From positions 689,501 through 753,500 of the forward strand of contig JAJGOT010000360.1 in assembly GCA_022457155.1 (NCBI GenBank): 64,000 nucleotides of DNA. The letters run 5' to 3'. How positions within the stretch are numbered: the stretch's first letter is position 1; every line of letters begins with the position of its first letter. The translations under genes and the position numbers were made by a program. Shown here piece by piece: positions 11,341 through 23,607 of the stretch. The DNA comes from Cladopsammia gracilis (Eukaryota > Cnidaria > Anthozoa > Scleractinia > Dendrophylliidae). A model generated the notes under the pieces. That model did not search any database. It had not been told where the DNA came from and was given only the letters and a program-made list of their open reading frames with translations.

Positions 11341-13700
11341 CAAACTTAAATGCCAATCAGTGGTGGAGCAAGGAAAGAAGTGTTGAAATGTTTCTATTCT
11401 GGAGTAGAACTATTTTCACTACAAGCTCCCCCAACCGCCTTCATAATTTTGTAGGGTAAATAAAAAGGTAAATGACGCCCTTTGAGAAGTCGGTACACAG
11501 AAATGGGAAACAGAAACAGAAACTTCACCTGCTGACTTACAGCCGCCCTCTCCTCCCCTGCCATCCCTGATAATCTAGGCATACCATAGTTAAATGGAGT
11601 TGATATATTGATAATAGAAAACGATTAATAGAAATCAAAATATTTATAGCAATTCATAAGGTGATACAATAGCTCCAACAAATATTATTAAGTCAGCCAA
11701 AATTTCCCCCGACGATGAAGGTTGCTCTATGTCACCATTATCAACCAAAGACAAAAGTAAGCAACCCTGGGCTGCAGTGCATTTCTAGCAGCCCATACTG
11801 CTAGAGAACAACCCATCAAATATCGGTATAGACGATTATTATTAATCTTAGGAATCAACAAAGAAATATACTTAACAGACTGATTAAATCTTTGATGCAT
11901 TTTGTCTATACAAGTTTATCATTTTATTTATATAATAACACCTTATTGATAATTATCTGCTAAAATTTGAAACAAACTGTTCTCAACCCAATTGTGGGTC
12001 TCAAGAGCTTTGGATTTTAAGCCTTCTGCTGCGAAGAGCGGGATTTACAAGACATGATAATGACGGACCAAAACCCACACTATCACAAGCCCGAATATTT
12101 TAAGTCAAGCAATTTTCAACATAAAGTATTGCAAATATGCAGAACAAAGCTCCATTAAAATCAAATTTGAGAAACAAAGCCTCAAATAAACAACTGGCGT
12201 ACGAATATGACCAGCAAATATGGAGAGCGAAGCCCCATTAATAACTTGGAGGAACATAGCCTAAACATAACATTCTGGCATACGAATATGACCAGCAAAT
12301 TGGAGGAGAAAAGCCTAAACATAACTTATGGCATACAACATAAATACAACATAAATTATTGCAAAAAATTAACCTAAACAAAAGAAATACCGCGTGGAAT
12401 AATATGGCAAATCCCAATCCCCGGACACACTCGGCGAAAAATTAACTATCTACAGAATCACAACAGCAAGGCGCCAAACCACGTGGATATCATACAATAG
12501 AAGCTTTTGTACGGTACGGCCATCAACGCCAAACAAATTCACCGTAGCAGTAATTTCGAGTTGAAAATTGCTATACGTACAAGGTCAAAACCAGATTAAA
12601 TCGCATAGCAGTCGGTATATGAACGAATGGCCAAAAATAAGGACTTTCGAAACGGCGCCATGTCGACCCACGTGGGAAATGAATTCGCGAAAGAATTACG
12701 CATTGTAACCCATATGGAAATAAAATAAGGTCTCATAAGAAACCCAATAAAGTACTACCCAAAAAACGAGCAGAAAGTTAGATAGAACGGAATTTATTCT
12801 TACCTTTTCGGAGTTCAAATACAAGCGTACTGACTGGATAAAATATTCAAACGGCAGAGGTCTCAATTCAAGCGAATGATCAATTCCGAGCACGCGTGCC
12901 GTGGCATACACAGTGTCAGTAGAGGGTGGTCAATAATTTAATTGCATAGACTCTGCCCGTGACCCCAACGACGTGACATACTATCACGCAACAGTCGGAT
13001 CCGATTGAAGACATTAAATTGCTATTCTCACTGGGGCCATCTCGTACAAACGCTTACCTGGCAATTTACACGAGGGCGCTGGTGTCATTCAAATAACGGC
13101 TCACTTGTTAAACTGTTGGTTGTTTATTTTGTTGAGAAGATTCCAAATAGAATGGCGAAAGACCAGATTTCGTAAAACAGTACTGCACAAAAATATGAAA
13201 GTCACCATTTGTTGCACTAAGAATCCTGAACCATTACTACCCATATCAGTAATCTTTATATAAAGATTACGTGTGATCTTAATATAAATATCACGGTCAT
13301 TTTAAAATCATTCTCATTAAAAATTCAGCGATAATTGCATTGTTTGCCCATTCAGCCCCGAACTCCCCTGTGACTGAAATCAAAGCCGCCACCAGGCTTT
13401 TCATGATCGTAGATTACCAGGTATAAAGGCTCATACACGTGATCGATTTGCGTCGTGTGATTGGCTGATATGCTCATAAATTATTAATGAGGTTTTTGAA
13501 TAAGGTTACAAAAGCTCATATATTTGCAATGTTCAAATTTCTTGATCAGTGTGTAGATTGCACAAGAATATGAATATCATGTTTTTCCTCATAAGACAGA
13601 AACTTTGATCTCAAAAGGTCGAAGCGACCTTAGACATTACAGTTGCTTAATGTCCCAGAATACTCAAGTGTCATAACTCACTCGTGTTTACTTCCAAAAA
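11341..13700. other. Non-coding stretch with a diverged minisatellite
   Basis: No protein is supported. At about 12,130-12,350 there are three to four diverged units of about 65 bp containing GCATACGAATATGACCAGCA and AAAGCCTAAACATAAC. A perfect 22-bp palindrome (GTAATCTTTATATAAAGATTAC) lies at 13,249-13,270. The ORF at 12,696-12,911 has no recognisable domain. Confidence 0.5.
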
Positions 13701-14280
13701 TCGCCAAAGTTTAAGTGATAATCTTCGTAAAAGCGGTCCACTGCATTCCGGGTCGGAAAATCAATTTCCTTCAAACTTTACCCACAAAACTATCTTAGTC
13801 CAAAGGTAAATAAAGGCACTTAAGTTTTGGAAAATATTCCAAAGTGAATTTTTTCCGAATTTTTTCTGCCCGTGGCTCGAGCAGTTGATTTTTGTCAGTG
13901 GCGTGATTCAAAAATTGTGAATTTTGACGTTCTCGCCACTTCAAAATGCTTCAATTATTGGAGTGTTTTTTATTACTTTGAATTAGATTGCTCTTTGTTC
14001 AGTACAAAAATTATAATTTAGTGCCCATAAATTGAATTTAACAACCGGTTTGAATATTATTTAAGAAGCCTATTTCACCATTAACGCCAAGGAGCCCAAA
14101 ATGCATATTTTCAATTCGTCATTGTGCAAAAGTCCAACTTCTTCCACACAATATCTATACTCAGACAAACTAACATTAAGTCAAAGAACATGCAAATATA
14201 AAAACATATTGTGGTTTAAGCGAGATTCAAGCACGGCCGGTCAACAATTTTAGTACTTTTTTAACATGGCGGCCAAAATT
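13700..14280 (+). repeat. Dispersed repeat, inverted copy of 22,870-23,430
   Basis: About 560 bp matching 22,870-23,430 in reverse orientation, nine kilobases apart, both within the 30-kb insertion. Shared features are CATTCCGGGTCGGAAAATC at one end and a segment containing GCGAGAT at the other. No coding potential. Confidence 0.7.
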
Positions 14281-14499
14281 CGCTTGAAAATTACAAGATG
14301 AGACTGAGACTTACGCTCGAGTACAACAACCAGATATTGTTGGTCTAGCTGCTTGGTTTCGATAAAAAATACCAATAAAGCACCGTGTATAAAGGAAGCG
14401 TTTGACCCTCACACACCTGATGACACGCAGAACACATAGACGAATATTAAACTTATACTGCGAACAACTGAGAAGGACCAGTGAAGTAGACAGTAATAA

Positions 14500-14619
14500 G
14501 GCCCGGTTCAAACGTCGAACTTCACATGTGCCGAATCAAATGCAAATGAGTAAAATCTATTGTTCTTGCTCGTTTGCATTAAATTCGGCACATGTAAAGT
14601 TCGACGTTTGAACCGGGCC
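14500..14619. mobile_element. 120-bp hairpin MITE, second copy
   Basis: Same family and length as the element at 641-760. The two arms are GGCCCGGTTCAAACGTCGAA and its inverse. The target duplication is no longer clear (TAA left, CAA right). Confidence 0.75.
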
Positions 14620-14639
14620 CAACACAACACAAGCGGTTA

Positions 14640-14700
14640 TATATTATGTCACATAAAACTGAGCTGAGTTGAATAAATCATCTTGTCTTGTCACATTGCT
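14640..14700 (+). repeat. LINE 3'-tail remnant
   Basis: A short stretch (TGAGTTGAATAAATCATCTTG) is the reverse complement of the 3' end of the LINE at 58,066-58,755. Only the tail survives. Confidence 0.5.
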
Positions 14701-15026
14701 GTCGTAGTTTTAAAATCACTTAACGGTCTACAATCACAATACGTAGCTCAAATATTTTCCTATTGTTTGAGAAATGGAATAGCGAACAATGAACGACAGA
14801 AACGGGAAAAGTGGTATAAACGGACTGATTTTATTTGTACTTGTATAAACGTCATAAACTTATAGAATTTCGACCCAATATCATTCATTCGTTCAAAAAC
14901 ATTCGTTCTGTAGAAAACTCGAAAAATAACTTGACATCGGCCCATTCCCAGGTAAATAAGCTCAACAACACCTTGTTGAGCAATGGGAATATAACCGTAA
15001 AAACAGCTTTAAGTTTGTTGATATTC

Positions 15027-15690
15027 ATAGCGGAGCACTCGCCAGGCCGAAGGCCTGGCTGCGCAGCCCCATACTCATAGAACCTGTGCCGTCATTTTTC
15101 ATGGTCATGGATAGCGGAATGTTTCGCGGGCGCGTGTGTGTGTGTGTGTCACACAGGACCGCGCGTCACATCGTGGTGTGTCACACAGGACCGCGCTCCG
15201 TCGCGCAGGACTAGCTCGCGGGCGCGTATGACGTTGCAAAACATGCGCATACGACGTCATGTAGAAACCAAAGCGAGGCTTTGTTTTTTGCGCGGTTACA
15301 CGGCCGAATGTCACGTCAGCTAGAAAAACACTTTGATTGTCTGCTGTGTTTACTGAGCGGAGAAAACGGTTGAGATTATAAGTCGTTATTTTCCTGCATT
15401 TTTTCGCGGTTTGCTACTCAAGACAGTGATACTCAGAAGCCGCTTTAGTGGAAAAAGAAGAGCTTCCTGGGATAAAATCTTGCTTCGGGGAACGTCATAC
15501 ATTTTTCAAAGCGGGGAGATGTTTGATTTTATTCGGAATCCAGTACCACAGGAGCGGAGAAAACGGACACTAAAACTCTCGAACGTTATGAATATGACGG
15601 CAAACAACCTTTGCCGAAGAGGAGAAACACTGGACATCGGACAAACAAACATAAGCAGAAAAGCAAGTAACGTCTAAATGTGATTTGCAA
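15027..15690 (+). repeat. R1 repeat family, 5' part
   Basis: Matches the 5' half of the full copy at 55,823-57,130, starting at TAGCGGAGCACT, through the GCCAGGCCGAAGGCCTGGC palindrome and the CpG-rich segment with ACGTCA motifs. It ends just upstream of a LINE. Its ORFs are not conserved as proteins. Confidence 0.65.
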
Positions 15691-15789
15691 AAATTGTTTA
15701 GTTTAATAATAAGACTTAAGCTTAAGCTTCAGTTAAATATGTTAATTTTACCCGAAGAATTTTCTCCAAGTTTTTGCATTCAGAGCTAA

Positions 15790-17372
15790 ATTTACAACTT
15801 TGAATATCCGTGGTTTTGGCAATGAAGCGAAACAACGCTCTGTTTTTGATTTTGCGAAAAATTCCCGTTCTGATTTTATTTGTTTACAAGAACCTTTAGC
15901 GACAAGACAAAATGCGATAATTCTCTGACAGCTACATGAAATGGCGCGGTAAAAGGTTCTGGTCGCCCGCTCTTGGTAAACAAGGCGGCGTTGCCATTCT
16001 TGTCGCTGAAAATACTGATTTCAAATGTTTACAATGGAAAAAAAGATTCTTCTGGTAGAATTGTTAGTGTTTTAACTGATTTCGACGACACGAAAATTAA
16101 TTTGGTTTTATACTTATGCACCCACGAATCCAAGTGAACGTACTTTTATGACACAATTCATGAATATTTTTTCCGAACTCTTTTAAAATTATTGCTGGCG
16201 ATTTTAACTGCATTGAAAACGTTTCTGATAAGTTTGGAGGAAATCCTACAATTTCCATGGATTTGAAAGATCTGCACAGTGTTCTCTGGCGCAAAAAAAA
16301 CACGACCGACTGAAAAATACAATGCACATGGTAATAATGCGGATAAAACTATCGGTACACGTTTGGATAATTTTTTTATTGCTCAGGACTTGTATGATTC
16401 CTTTTTAAAATTTGAAATTTTGCCTTGTGTTTTTTCCGATCATGATTCTGTTGATTTAAGCCGCAATTTGCATAATTCATTTTCCCGTGGACCAGGACTT
16501 TGGAGGCTAAATTTAGAATTTGATGTTTGCGATATGATCTCAGAAATTATTAAGAAACATGCATTGTACTGGAAAGCATTTACTTTCATTCAAGCTTTGT
16601 GGGATTTTCTTAAAGAATCTATAAAATTAGTTGCTATAGATTTTGGTCGAAGTAAACAACGCGCAACTATAAATTCTTTGATCGAAGCTAAACGGGCTCT
16701 TATTGAAGGAGATAGCTCAGCGAAAACCACCATAGAAACGCTTGAAAGAGAAATTCGGGCCATTAATTTATCCCAAATGAGAGGAAGCCAAATTCGTAGC
16801 AGAGTCAAATGGCTTGAAGAAGGTGAAAAACCTACCAAATTCACGTGCTCAGAAAAATACTGTTCAATCTATTTATAACTCCGCCGGTGTTGAGGTCTTT
16901 TCACAAGATTCCGGCCCATTTCGATTTTTACCGTAATTTGTACTTGCAAGAACCTGTTAATTTAACAGTCCAAACCGAATTTTTTAACAATCTTGTAAAC
17001 AGATTAAGTGAGAGCGAAATTTTATCCTGCGAAGGATTTTTATCTTTGGCTGAAATTACCCACGCAATGCGTGGACTTTCTTCAGGGAAAACCCCCGGTT
17101 CAGACGGATTACCTCAACAATTTTTCGCTAAATTCTGGGATCTTTTAGGCCCTATTCTGTTCGAAATTATAAATTTAGTTCCGTCCAATTGGAAAATAAT
17201 TCTCTCAGTGATTCAATGCAAGGAAGCGTGACTACATTACTTTACAAGAAAGATGATAAGAAAAACCTCAAAAATTGGTGGCCCGGCCATTTCGCTACTC
17301 AATGTTGATAACAAAATTTGTTCAAAAGCTCTTACAAACAGACTTTCAAAATTGTTACCCTCGATTATTTTC
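15790..17372 (+). pseudogene. L1/Tx1-like LINE ORF2 remnant: endonuclease and N-terminal RT
   Basis: Positions 15,790-16,490 read, in shifting frames, as an apurinic-type endonuclease: a NIRGFGNEAKQRSVFDF start, DFICLQEP (catalytic Glu), KQGGVAIL, and SDHDSVDLS near the end (catalytic Asp-His). Positions 16,500-16,880 carry the linker, including RSRVKWLEEGEKPTKF. Positions 16,850-17,340 carry the RT entry, LSSGKTPGSDGLPQQFF and the LLNVDNKICSKAL block. The frame breaks several times and the element stops before the RT catalytic motif, so it is dead and 3'-truncated. The motif order is that of L1/Tx1-clade elements. Confidence 0.8.
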
Positions 17373-17444
17373 ACAATGGCACCGAGAACTCTCGGGACAC
17401 TGTAAGGGACATAAGGAATGACATCACAACACAGTTGCAAATTG

Positions 17445-17860
17445 CCCCCCCGGGGGGGGGGGGGGGGGGCTGGGACTCTGAGACCCTTAACCTATACTAG
17501 ACCATTTTAGCTGCATTTTGCAACCCTATTCTAGAATATACACCGAAAAATCCTACCCTATCCTAGACCTTTTCTAGACTCACTATTTTGCAGAAACTTG
17601 TTCACTATCACAGTCTAAGATACCAGGGGTCAGTAAAAATGTCGTACAGCACACCTTACCGATTTTTCCATTTGCCAGTAAACCTCGTCTAGACTAAATT
17701 CTTCATGCAACTGATCAGTTTTGTGGAAAATGATACCCTATTCTAGACCAAACATTTCTGATTACTATACCCTATCCCAGACTAAACTGCTTGAAAACCA
17801 TACCCTTGACAGCGGCACATACCTATATAGCTCATATATGGGAGTACCCCCTCCCCCCGG
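17445..17860. mobile_element. 416-bp element with C/G-tract ends and perfect 8-bp duplication
   Basis: Flanked by GCAAATTG at 17,437-17,444 and 17,861-17,868. It begins with seven C then about eighteen G, and ends CCCCCTCCCCCCGG. The interior is rich in CTAGAC/CCCTAT motifs. A reverse copy lies at 44,584-45,059. The 8-bp duplication fits the hAT superfamily; the homopolymer ends are unusual. Non-coding. Confidence 0.75.
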
Positions 17861-17979
17861 GCAAATTGATTTCTCCCGAATGACCAAATAGAAATTTTCT
17901 GCTTTGTGGTGTCATCCGAATATTTGTGAAATACAACAGTCAAAGCTTGTGACTCTATAAATAATTTAGCTACTGGCAA

Positions 17980-18205
17980 CTCATCATTCAATACCAGAAA
18001 TGACTAAAGTAATCATGTGCAAACCAGAAAGGACTTTCAAGTGGACCAAACGACCGGAAATGAACTTTATAAATAATCCCTTATGGACTAGACTTTCAAG
18101 TGACTCATGTAAACCGGAACTGACCTTGTATTATTGTAACCGGAAATGACTAGCTTTATAATGCAGGATGCCTTGTAACCGGAAATGACTAGCCTCTCAG
18201 GATAA
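17980..18205. repeat. Diverged GGAAATGACT minisatellite
   Basis: Six or more imperfect units containing ACCGGAAATGACT, separated by 25-40 bp. Non-coding. Confidence 0.55.
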
Positions 18206-18279
18206 TATTGTAAACTTTAGGGATTTGTTATTGATGAATAAAACATTTTAAAACGAAAAAAAAAAACACTTTTGTTTTG

Positions 18280-18597
18280 TTTAGCAGAGAAAACGGTTTG
18301 CAAAATCGTTTTTCCCTGCTTTTTTTCGTGGTTTGCTACTCAAGAGAGGTTTCACATTTCAGAAACAGTGAGCTTTTGTGGAATTTGTGCAGTCTAAATG
18401 CACTGTGCAGACGGTCGCGTAATAAGCTTACTGTTTTTGAGAATTGCTAAAATTGAAAAATAGCCTGGTCGTCAATCTTAATTCTAATTATTCTTGTGCT
18501 TCCGACCTTTCACCTAGTTAAGCTTATCATCATCGTTTTTGTTCAGAGAGCTCCGCTGTTAGGCTAAGCCTATCTATATATATTATAAATGACAAGA
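18280..18597 (+). repeat. R1 repeat family, internally deleted copy
   Basis: Starts in the R1 central region and jumps to the 3' end (TTAGGCTAAGCC near 18,560). Matches 56,160-56,230 and 56,900-57,130 of the full copy. Confidence 0.6.
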
Positions 18598-19105
18598 CTA
18601 GTGCATGGCGAGTCCCGAGTGATATGTGACAACAGTTTTGTAAAATGTGTCACACAGAATCTCAATCCCGATTTCAATGCACCTTTGAAATCAGTTTCAA
18701 TGCAATGCATCCACCAAAAAATGAGGTGGATGCATTGCGAAGCGCAAATTAATGACATTTTACCTTCAAATGAAGGCACAAATGAAGGCACATTTTACCG
18801 ACAGCCATGAGCTCACAATGTTACAATACCTTTTCATGAGTTACTCGGAAATATCAGTAACTTGGCATTTTGTCAATAAGCTAGTAGCTGTGTCTGATTT
18901 TCGGCGTGCAAGGAACCGACGCTTCCGGGTTAAGTTTATGTAGCTAGACTAAACAATCTATCTAAACTATTATTAGAAAAAGAATCCTCGTATGGCTCTC
19001 ATTATTCAATAGAAACTCCACTCCCCTCCCGTTTTGGAAACCCGCGCCAAAGTTGGATGTTTTCCTAAATCGACTTCAAAGTATTTACAAATTTTCCTGA
19101 GTATT

Positions 19106-20157
19106 TTAACTATGAAACAGGACAAGATTCTTTACTTTGGCCATCTCACAAAGGTTATACACATTGTATATGACTGGATGGATAACACCAATTTCAGACA
19201 TGAAAGCATCGTTGATTTCGTGGAGCAATTGTTCATCTTCCCTGCATGCAAACTCCTCTGCAGATTCATCATCAAGTTCATCACTGTCGTCACTCCCGAT
19301 GCATTCTTTACTACCTGTCTGCTTTCGTCTGGCAGAAAGTCTTGAAAAGAAAAAACCCTGAATTTGTTGCTTGAAGAGGTACTCGGTTCTGCTGAACATT
19401 CTCTCTCCGCATACCAAAAAATTGCCCCCTGAAAGGAGATATTTGTTCCGGGCGTGCGCGTTACTAAAATGAACTATTGCCCATACGCAGGTGAGCTCGA
19501 ACGGCCTGGGCGGTAGTCCGCGCAAGTCACCAATAGAAGCCAAAATGGGCTCAGTCGAAGCATATTGCACTAAAAAAATGCGCTCCAACAAAATCATGTT
19601 TCCCACCAAAATATTCACTAGACCCCAATCTCTTCAAAACCGAGTGTGGATGTCGACACTACGCCTATTAAAATGAGTTATACCGCTAAAAGCGATGACC
19701 GGGCGGTTGAACTCCATACAAGCCTTTTTTACGTGACATTGGTCACTTCAGGGTCAAAATGACGGGACTTTTTTTAAGTTATTAAAATATTTTAACGTTT
19801 CCAGATAGAATGATAACCAAATTATTGTTATCCGATTGTGGATTTCCGAAAGTAATTCATAAATGGGCGAAATTTTCATTTTCCCTTTAAAAAATGGCGG
19901 TTTCGCTGTGATTTTAAGGGTCAAATTGGGGGTCTGGTGACGAGTTAAAAAATTAGAGGCAAATTGCCATGTGCTTTTCGAGCTTTCCGCATGTCATCTG
20001 CTAACTGTTTCGAGTATTCTTTTATTCCAGTTTCTTGTCCGATTTTAATTATCTTCTGCAGATAGTCGCGGACATTTTCAGGGAAGCGCGTTTGAGCGGA
20101 TCGGGATTTATGAAGTGCCCATCTCATTTCATACGAGTCGGTCTCAGCTGATGCCAA
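19106..20157 (-). pseudogene. Remnant of a cnidarian-expanded protein of unknown function, two exon-like pieces
   Basis: The 5' piece (20,157-19,945) contains RFPENVRDYLQKIIKIGQET and QLADDMRKARKA. The 3' piece (about 19,440-19,106) contains QGFFFSRLSARRKQ, a long Asp/Glu/Ser-rich stretch (GSDDSDELDDESAEEF) and HPVIYNVYNLCEM. I recall these blocks as adjacent in repeated cnidarian hypothetical proteins, where the first block and the QGFFSRL block form a small DNA-binding-like module; that is recollection, not a search. An acceptor-like CTCCTTTCAG precedes the 3' piece. The ORF extension upstream of it (to 19,618) is probably intron. No function is assigned. Confidence 0.45.
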
Positions 20158-20159
20158 TT

Positions 20160-21113
20160 ATCCTTCGGCGGCAGTATGAGAGGTTTTAGTGTCACTGCAT
20201 GTAATTCTTTGTAAACTTTGAATCTAGTCTAACTGCAACTGGTCATAAAGGCCAACGTAACCATGGTGATTCCACAGGGTGGTGATGCCCAATGACATCC
20301 AGGTGAATGTCCAGTTCGGCACGACTGTTGAATTGCTCTTTCGCTCCAAGGATAAAGCACGTTACAGACGAGCAAGTTTTCTATGACAAGTGTAAGTGAC
20401 AAGTTTTACGTACAAATTTTACTTGCTCGTGTGTATGAGTAACAAGTGACAAGTTTTGCCTTGACAAGTTTTATTTGCCCGTGTGAACGAATAAACAAGT
20501 TATCTTTGACAAGTTTTCATTGTAGCCAGCAATACAATGATACAGCTGACGAAGACAACACAACACCATTTTATTCGTTGATCATAGCTTGCTCAGTTGC
20601 TTATGGTCTTGGTTTTGCTTTGCTTATGCAATATGAGTACTCGAAGAGACACATGGATTGCAGGTGGTGGGTTCGCCCCGAGATGAAATAAAGTTATCTA
20701 TCTATCTACCTGAATCGACTGGCTCAATTACTCCGCGGTGATTATTTATTTCCTATCCTACGTTAACGTCCACGACGTACCGGTTCTTAATTGCTTTTTT
20801 GCACCACTGATGTGAAGGATATTGGCATGGTCGGCGCTGCTTCTAATGATTTTAATGATAAAATCATCATTTCGTCGACTTTTAATAGCAGTGATTGAAA
20901 AGAAAAACCTGCTCGTATTAGAATTAGTTCATACTCAGTCATACTTTCTTCAGACAAATGGCAGGTGTTCAAGAGAGAATTAATCGAGTCATTACAATCT
21001 CCAAGACGGAAGAGGTAGGACACTCTTTTCAATTTCTACAGCTTCCCCTATACTTGGACGAGTGCGACAAAAAGCACGACATCGCCATGTTTACTGACCA
21101 ACTGATGACTGCC
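20160..21113. other. Non-coding stretch between remnants
   Basis: It holds several ACAAGTTTT repeats in 20,365-20,520, suggestive of a decayed MITE. A short TCTATC tail at 20,694-20,710 follows a segment that could be a SINE/LINE 3' end. No gene is supported. Confidence 0.4.
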
Positions 21114-21272
21114 TAGGCTCGACTACCCGCTGTTCGGGAAACGAGCCCGCGCTCCTCCCCCGAAAAGACGGCTGGACGCGTGAACTTGTTATTGTTAATT
21201 TCCTCCAATCAGAAGCTTGCCTGCTTAAATCGAGCAGGCGAATAAATGTTTTTTCTAGAGCATAATTTCAAA

Positions 21273-22115
21273 ATGACGGATGTGAAGGAGTTGTTTGATT
21301 TGACGTGTGATCTTGCTGTAGAGAGATTTTAAACCTGAAAATCTCAACGTTTTACAACGGAGAGCGCTGGAAAGCTGGTTGACCTTGAAGATTTGTTCGT
21401 TATTCAACCAAAGGGATCAGGAAAGTTCCTTATTTTCCAATCCGCACCAATGATTTTCTATATTGTGCAAGAGACGAGTTTTAAGTCCATTGCTTGACTT
21501 CGCTAATGGAAGATCAATTAAAATTCCTAAAATCAATAGGCATTGTTGCCGAGTTTATTGGCGAAGATCAAAAGGACGAGGAGGCGAAAAAATCCGTTGA
21601 AAGGGAAGACTGCGACATCGTCTTTAGATCAAAGGAGTCATTTTTGTGTTGTGATAGATGGAGGAAGATGTTCAGTGTCGAGTGAAGTCTATGAAGAGAG
21701 ATTGTGCCTTATTAATAGGCCTTATCACGGTTTTTTCAAAATTTTATATGGGCCTGATAGCAAAAATCCATCGACACTGCTGGGAAAAGCATCTCAAAAT
21801 TAGTAAAATGGCCGAGTTTAAAAGCGATATCTTTTAATATAGAATAGTGGAGATATAGCTCCGCAAAGTCGGCAAATTTCACAGACGTTTGTATCGGCCG
21901 CTTGATACAAACGTCTGTGAAATTTGCCGACTTTGCGGAGCTATATATCCACTATTTTAAAAGATATCGCTTTTAAACTCGGCCATTTTACTAATTTTGA
22001 GATGCTTTTCCCAGCAGTGTCGATGGATTTTTGCTATCAGGCCCATAAAAAATTTTGGAAAAACCGTGATAAGGCCTATTGCTGTGGATGAAGCTCACTG
22101 TATTTCAAACTCATT
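21273..22115 (+). pseudogene. RecQ-like helicase fragment interrupted by a palindromic element
   Basis: It starts near an ATG at 21,273 with a short leader. The pieces follow in order, with frameshifts: a Q-motif-like region (about 21,325-21,360), DLFVIQPKGSGKFLIFQSAP (Walker A, with Phe replacing the usual Ser after Lys), SLMEDQLKFLKSIGIV, the EDCDIVF region, then CLI at 21,711. After the palindrome the frame resumes with AVDEAHCIS (Walker B DEAH box, about 22,081-22,107). The altered Walker A and broken frame make it non-functional. Confidence 0.75.
21714..22080. mobile_element. 367-bp near-perfect palindrome (foldback element)
   Basis: Two arms of about 180 bp are reverse complements with only a few differences around a 9-bp centre (CGGCCGCTT, 21,895-21,903). 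It sits exactly between the codons before and after the RecQ DEAH box, so the empty site can be inferred. A 3-4 bp duplication (ATT or TATT) is possible. Non-coding. Confidence 0.85.
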
Positions 22116-22869
22116 ACATATAGAGTGACATATTGACAAGATCTGGCGCTACATCACTTGTGTTTGACATATCCGGTGATCAGTAGCGATGTATAAATTA
22201 AATTTTGAATTTACGTCACAGACACAATCGGTGGCCCACGCGTCCAGCCGTTCTTCTCGTGGAGGCTCAGAGACCGGACGCGAGAAAGCGGCGGAAATCG
22301 AGCCTAATGACTGCCTGGTATCTACAAAGTTTAATTGACAATATAATTAATAAGTTTAACGCTCTTTTTATTGCAGTTTTCTTTTATGGATTTTCTTTTT
22401 TTCCTAAAGAAACCCTGATTTTTATTACTTTTTCATGGATAATGCAAGTTTAGTGTGATTTTTTTTATTCGATTGCGTGACATTTTAAAAAAATTAACTA
22501 ATGAATTTGCGGGTTGTTTTCTTTTAAATATGCCTTTCAACTCTGATTTTATTTATCAAAATGAATAACCTTCCATTCAATCATATCACAGTTTCTCTGT
22601 TGAGCTATAGTTGCCTAGATATGGCCGTGAAGAAGACAAGAATAGCGAAACCGACCGGCCGTGTCGTCTGAATCGTCTGAATGAATAAAAGCAAAAACTG
22701 TACATTGTCGCTTATAAAAAATCATGGAACCGTGATCATGCTACTGGACTTTCAGCTGCGCTATCATATTTTTTGTCTCCTTTAAGTTTTATGCAAACAA
22801 ACTAAAACCGCATTGAAGTTTATATAAAATTATTTACGCGCGAGGGCTTCTTTTCCGGCAAAATGGGCT

Positions 22870-23430
22870 GCCATGTTTATAAAAGTACTGAAATTGTTGA
22901 CCGGTAGTGCTAAAATCTCGCTTAAACCACATCATGTTTTTTATATTAACAAGCTCCTTAACTAAATGTTAGTTTGTCTGAGTATAAATATTGTGTGGAA
23001 GAAGTTGGACTTTTGCACAATGACGAATTGAAAATGTGCATTTTGGACTGCTTGGCGTTAATGGTGAAATAGGCTTCCAAAATAATATTTAAACATGTTG
23101 TTAAATTCAATTCATAGGCCCTAAATTATAATTTTTGTACTGCCCAAAGAACAATCTAATTCAAAGTAATAAAAAAGACTCCAATAATTGAAGCATTTTG
23201 AAGTGGCGAGAACATCAAAATTCACAATTTTTGATTCACGCCACTGATAAAAATCAGCTGCTCGAGCCACGGGCAGAAAAAATTTGGAAAAAATTCACTT
23301 TGCAATATTTTTCAAAACTCAAGTGCTTTTATTTACCTTTGGACTAAGATAGTTTTGTGGGCAAAGTTTGAAGGAAATTGATTTTCCGACCCGGAATGCA
23401 GTGGACCGCTTTTACATAGATTATCACTTT
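22870..23430 (-). repeat. Dispersed repeat, inverted copy of 13,700-14,280
   Basis: See the partner copy. The right end lies some 180 bp from the left terminus of the Polinton-like element. The 22,316-22,869 stretch before it shows no gene. Confidence 0.7.
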
Positions 23431-23607
23431 TTAATCGCAAATAACAGAAAAACGGTAAGAGGTACGATTGGGTACGGCTAAAACCGACAGGATATCGGGT
23501 CATGAAGCGAACGCGTTGGTTGACTACATAACAAGGACAAAAGCCGCCAATGACAAAATCAGTGAAGACAGGTACAATAAAATGTAATAAACAGTAACTT
23601 TAACAGT

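Larger units (their letters stand above)
21114..22306. mobile_element. MULE-like element with perfect 9-bp duplication, carrying a RecQ fragment
   Basis: ATGACTGCC occurs at 21,105-21,113 and 22,307-22,315, immediately outside termini TAGGCTCGA and TCGAGCCTA. Imperfect inverted repeats of about 70 bp include ACGGCTGGACGCGTG (about 21,169) and its inverse (about 22,237). Length, target duplication and cargo parallel the element at 6,121-7,298, but the terminal sequences differ. No transposase is visible. A 367-bp palindromic element is nested inside. Confidence 0.85.
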
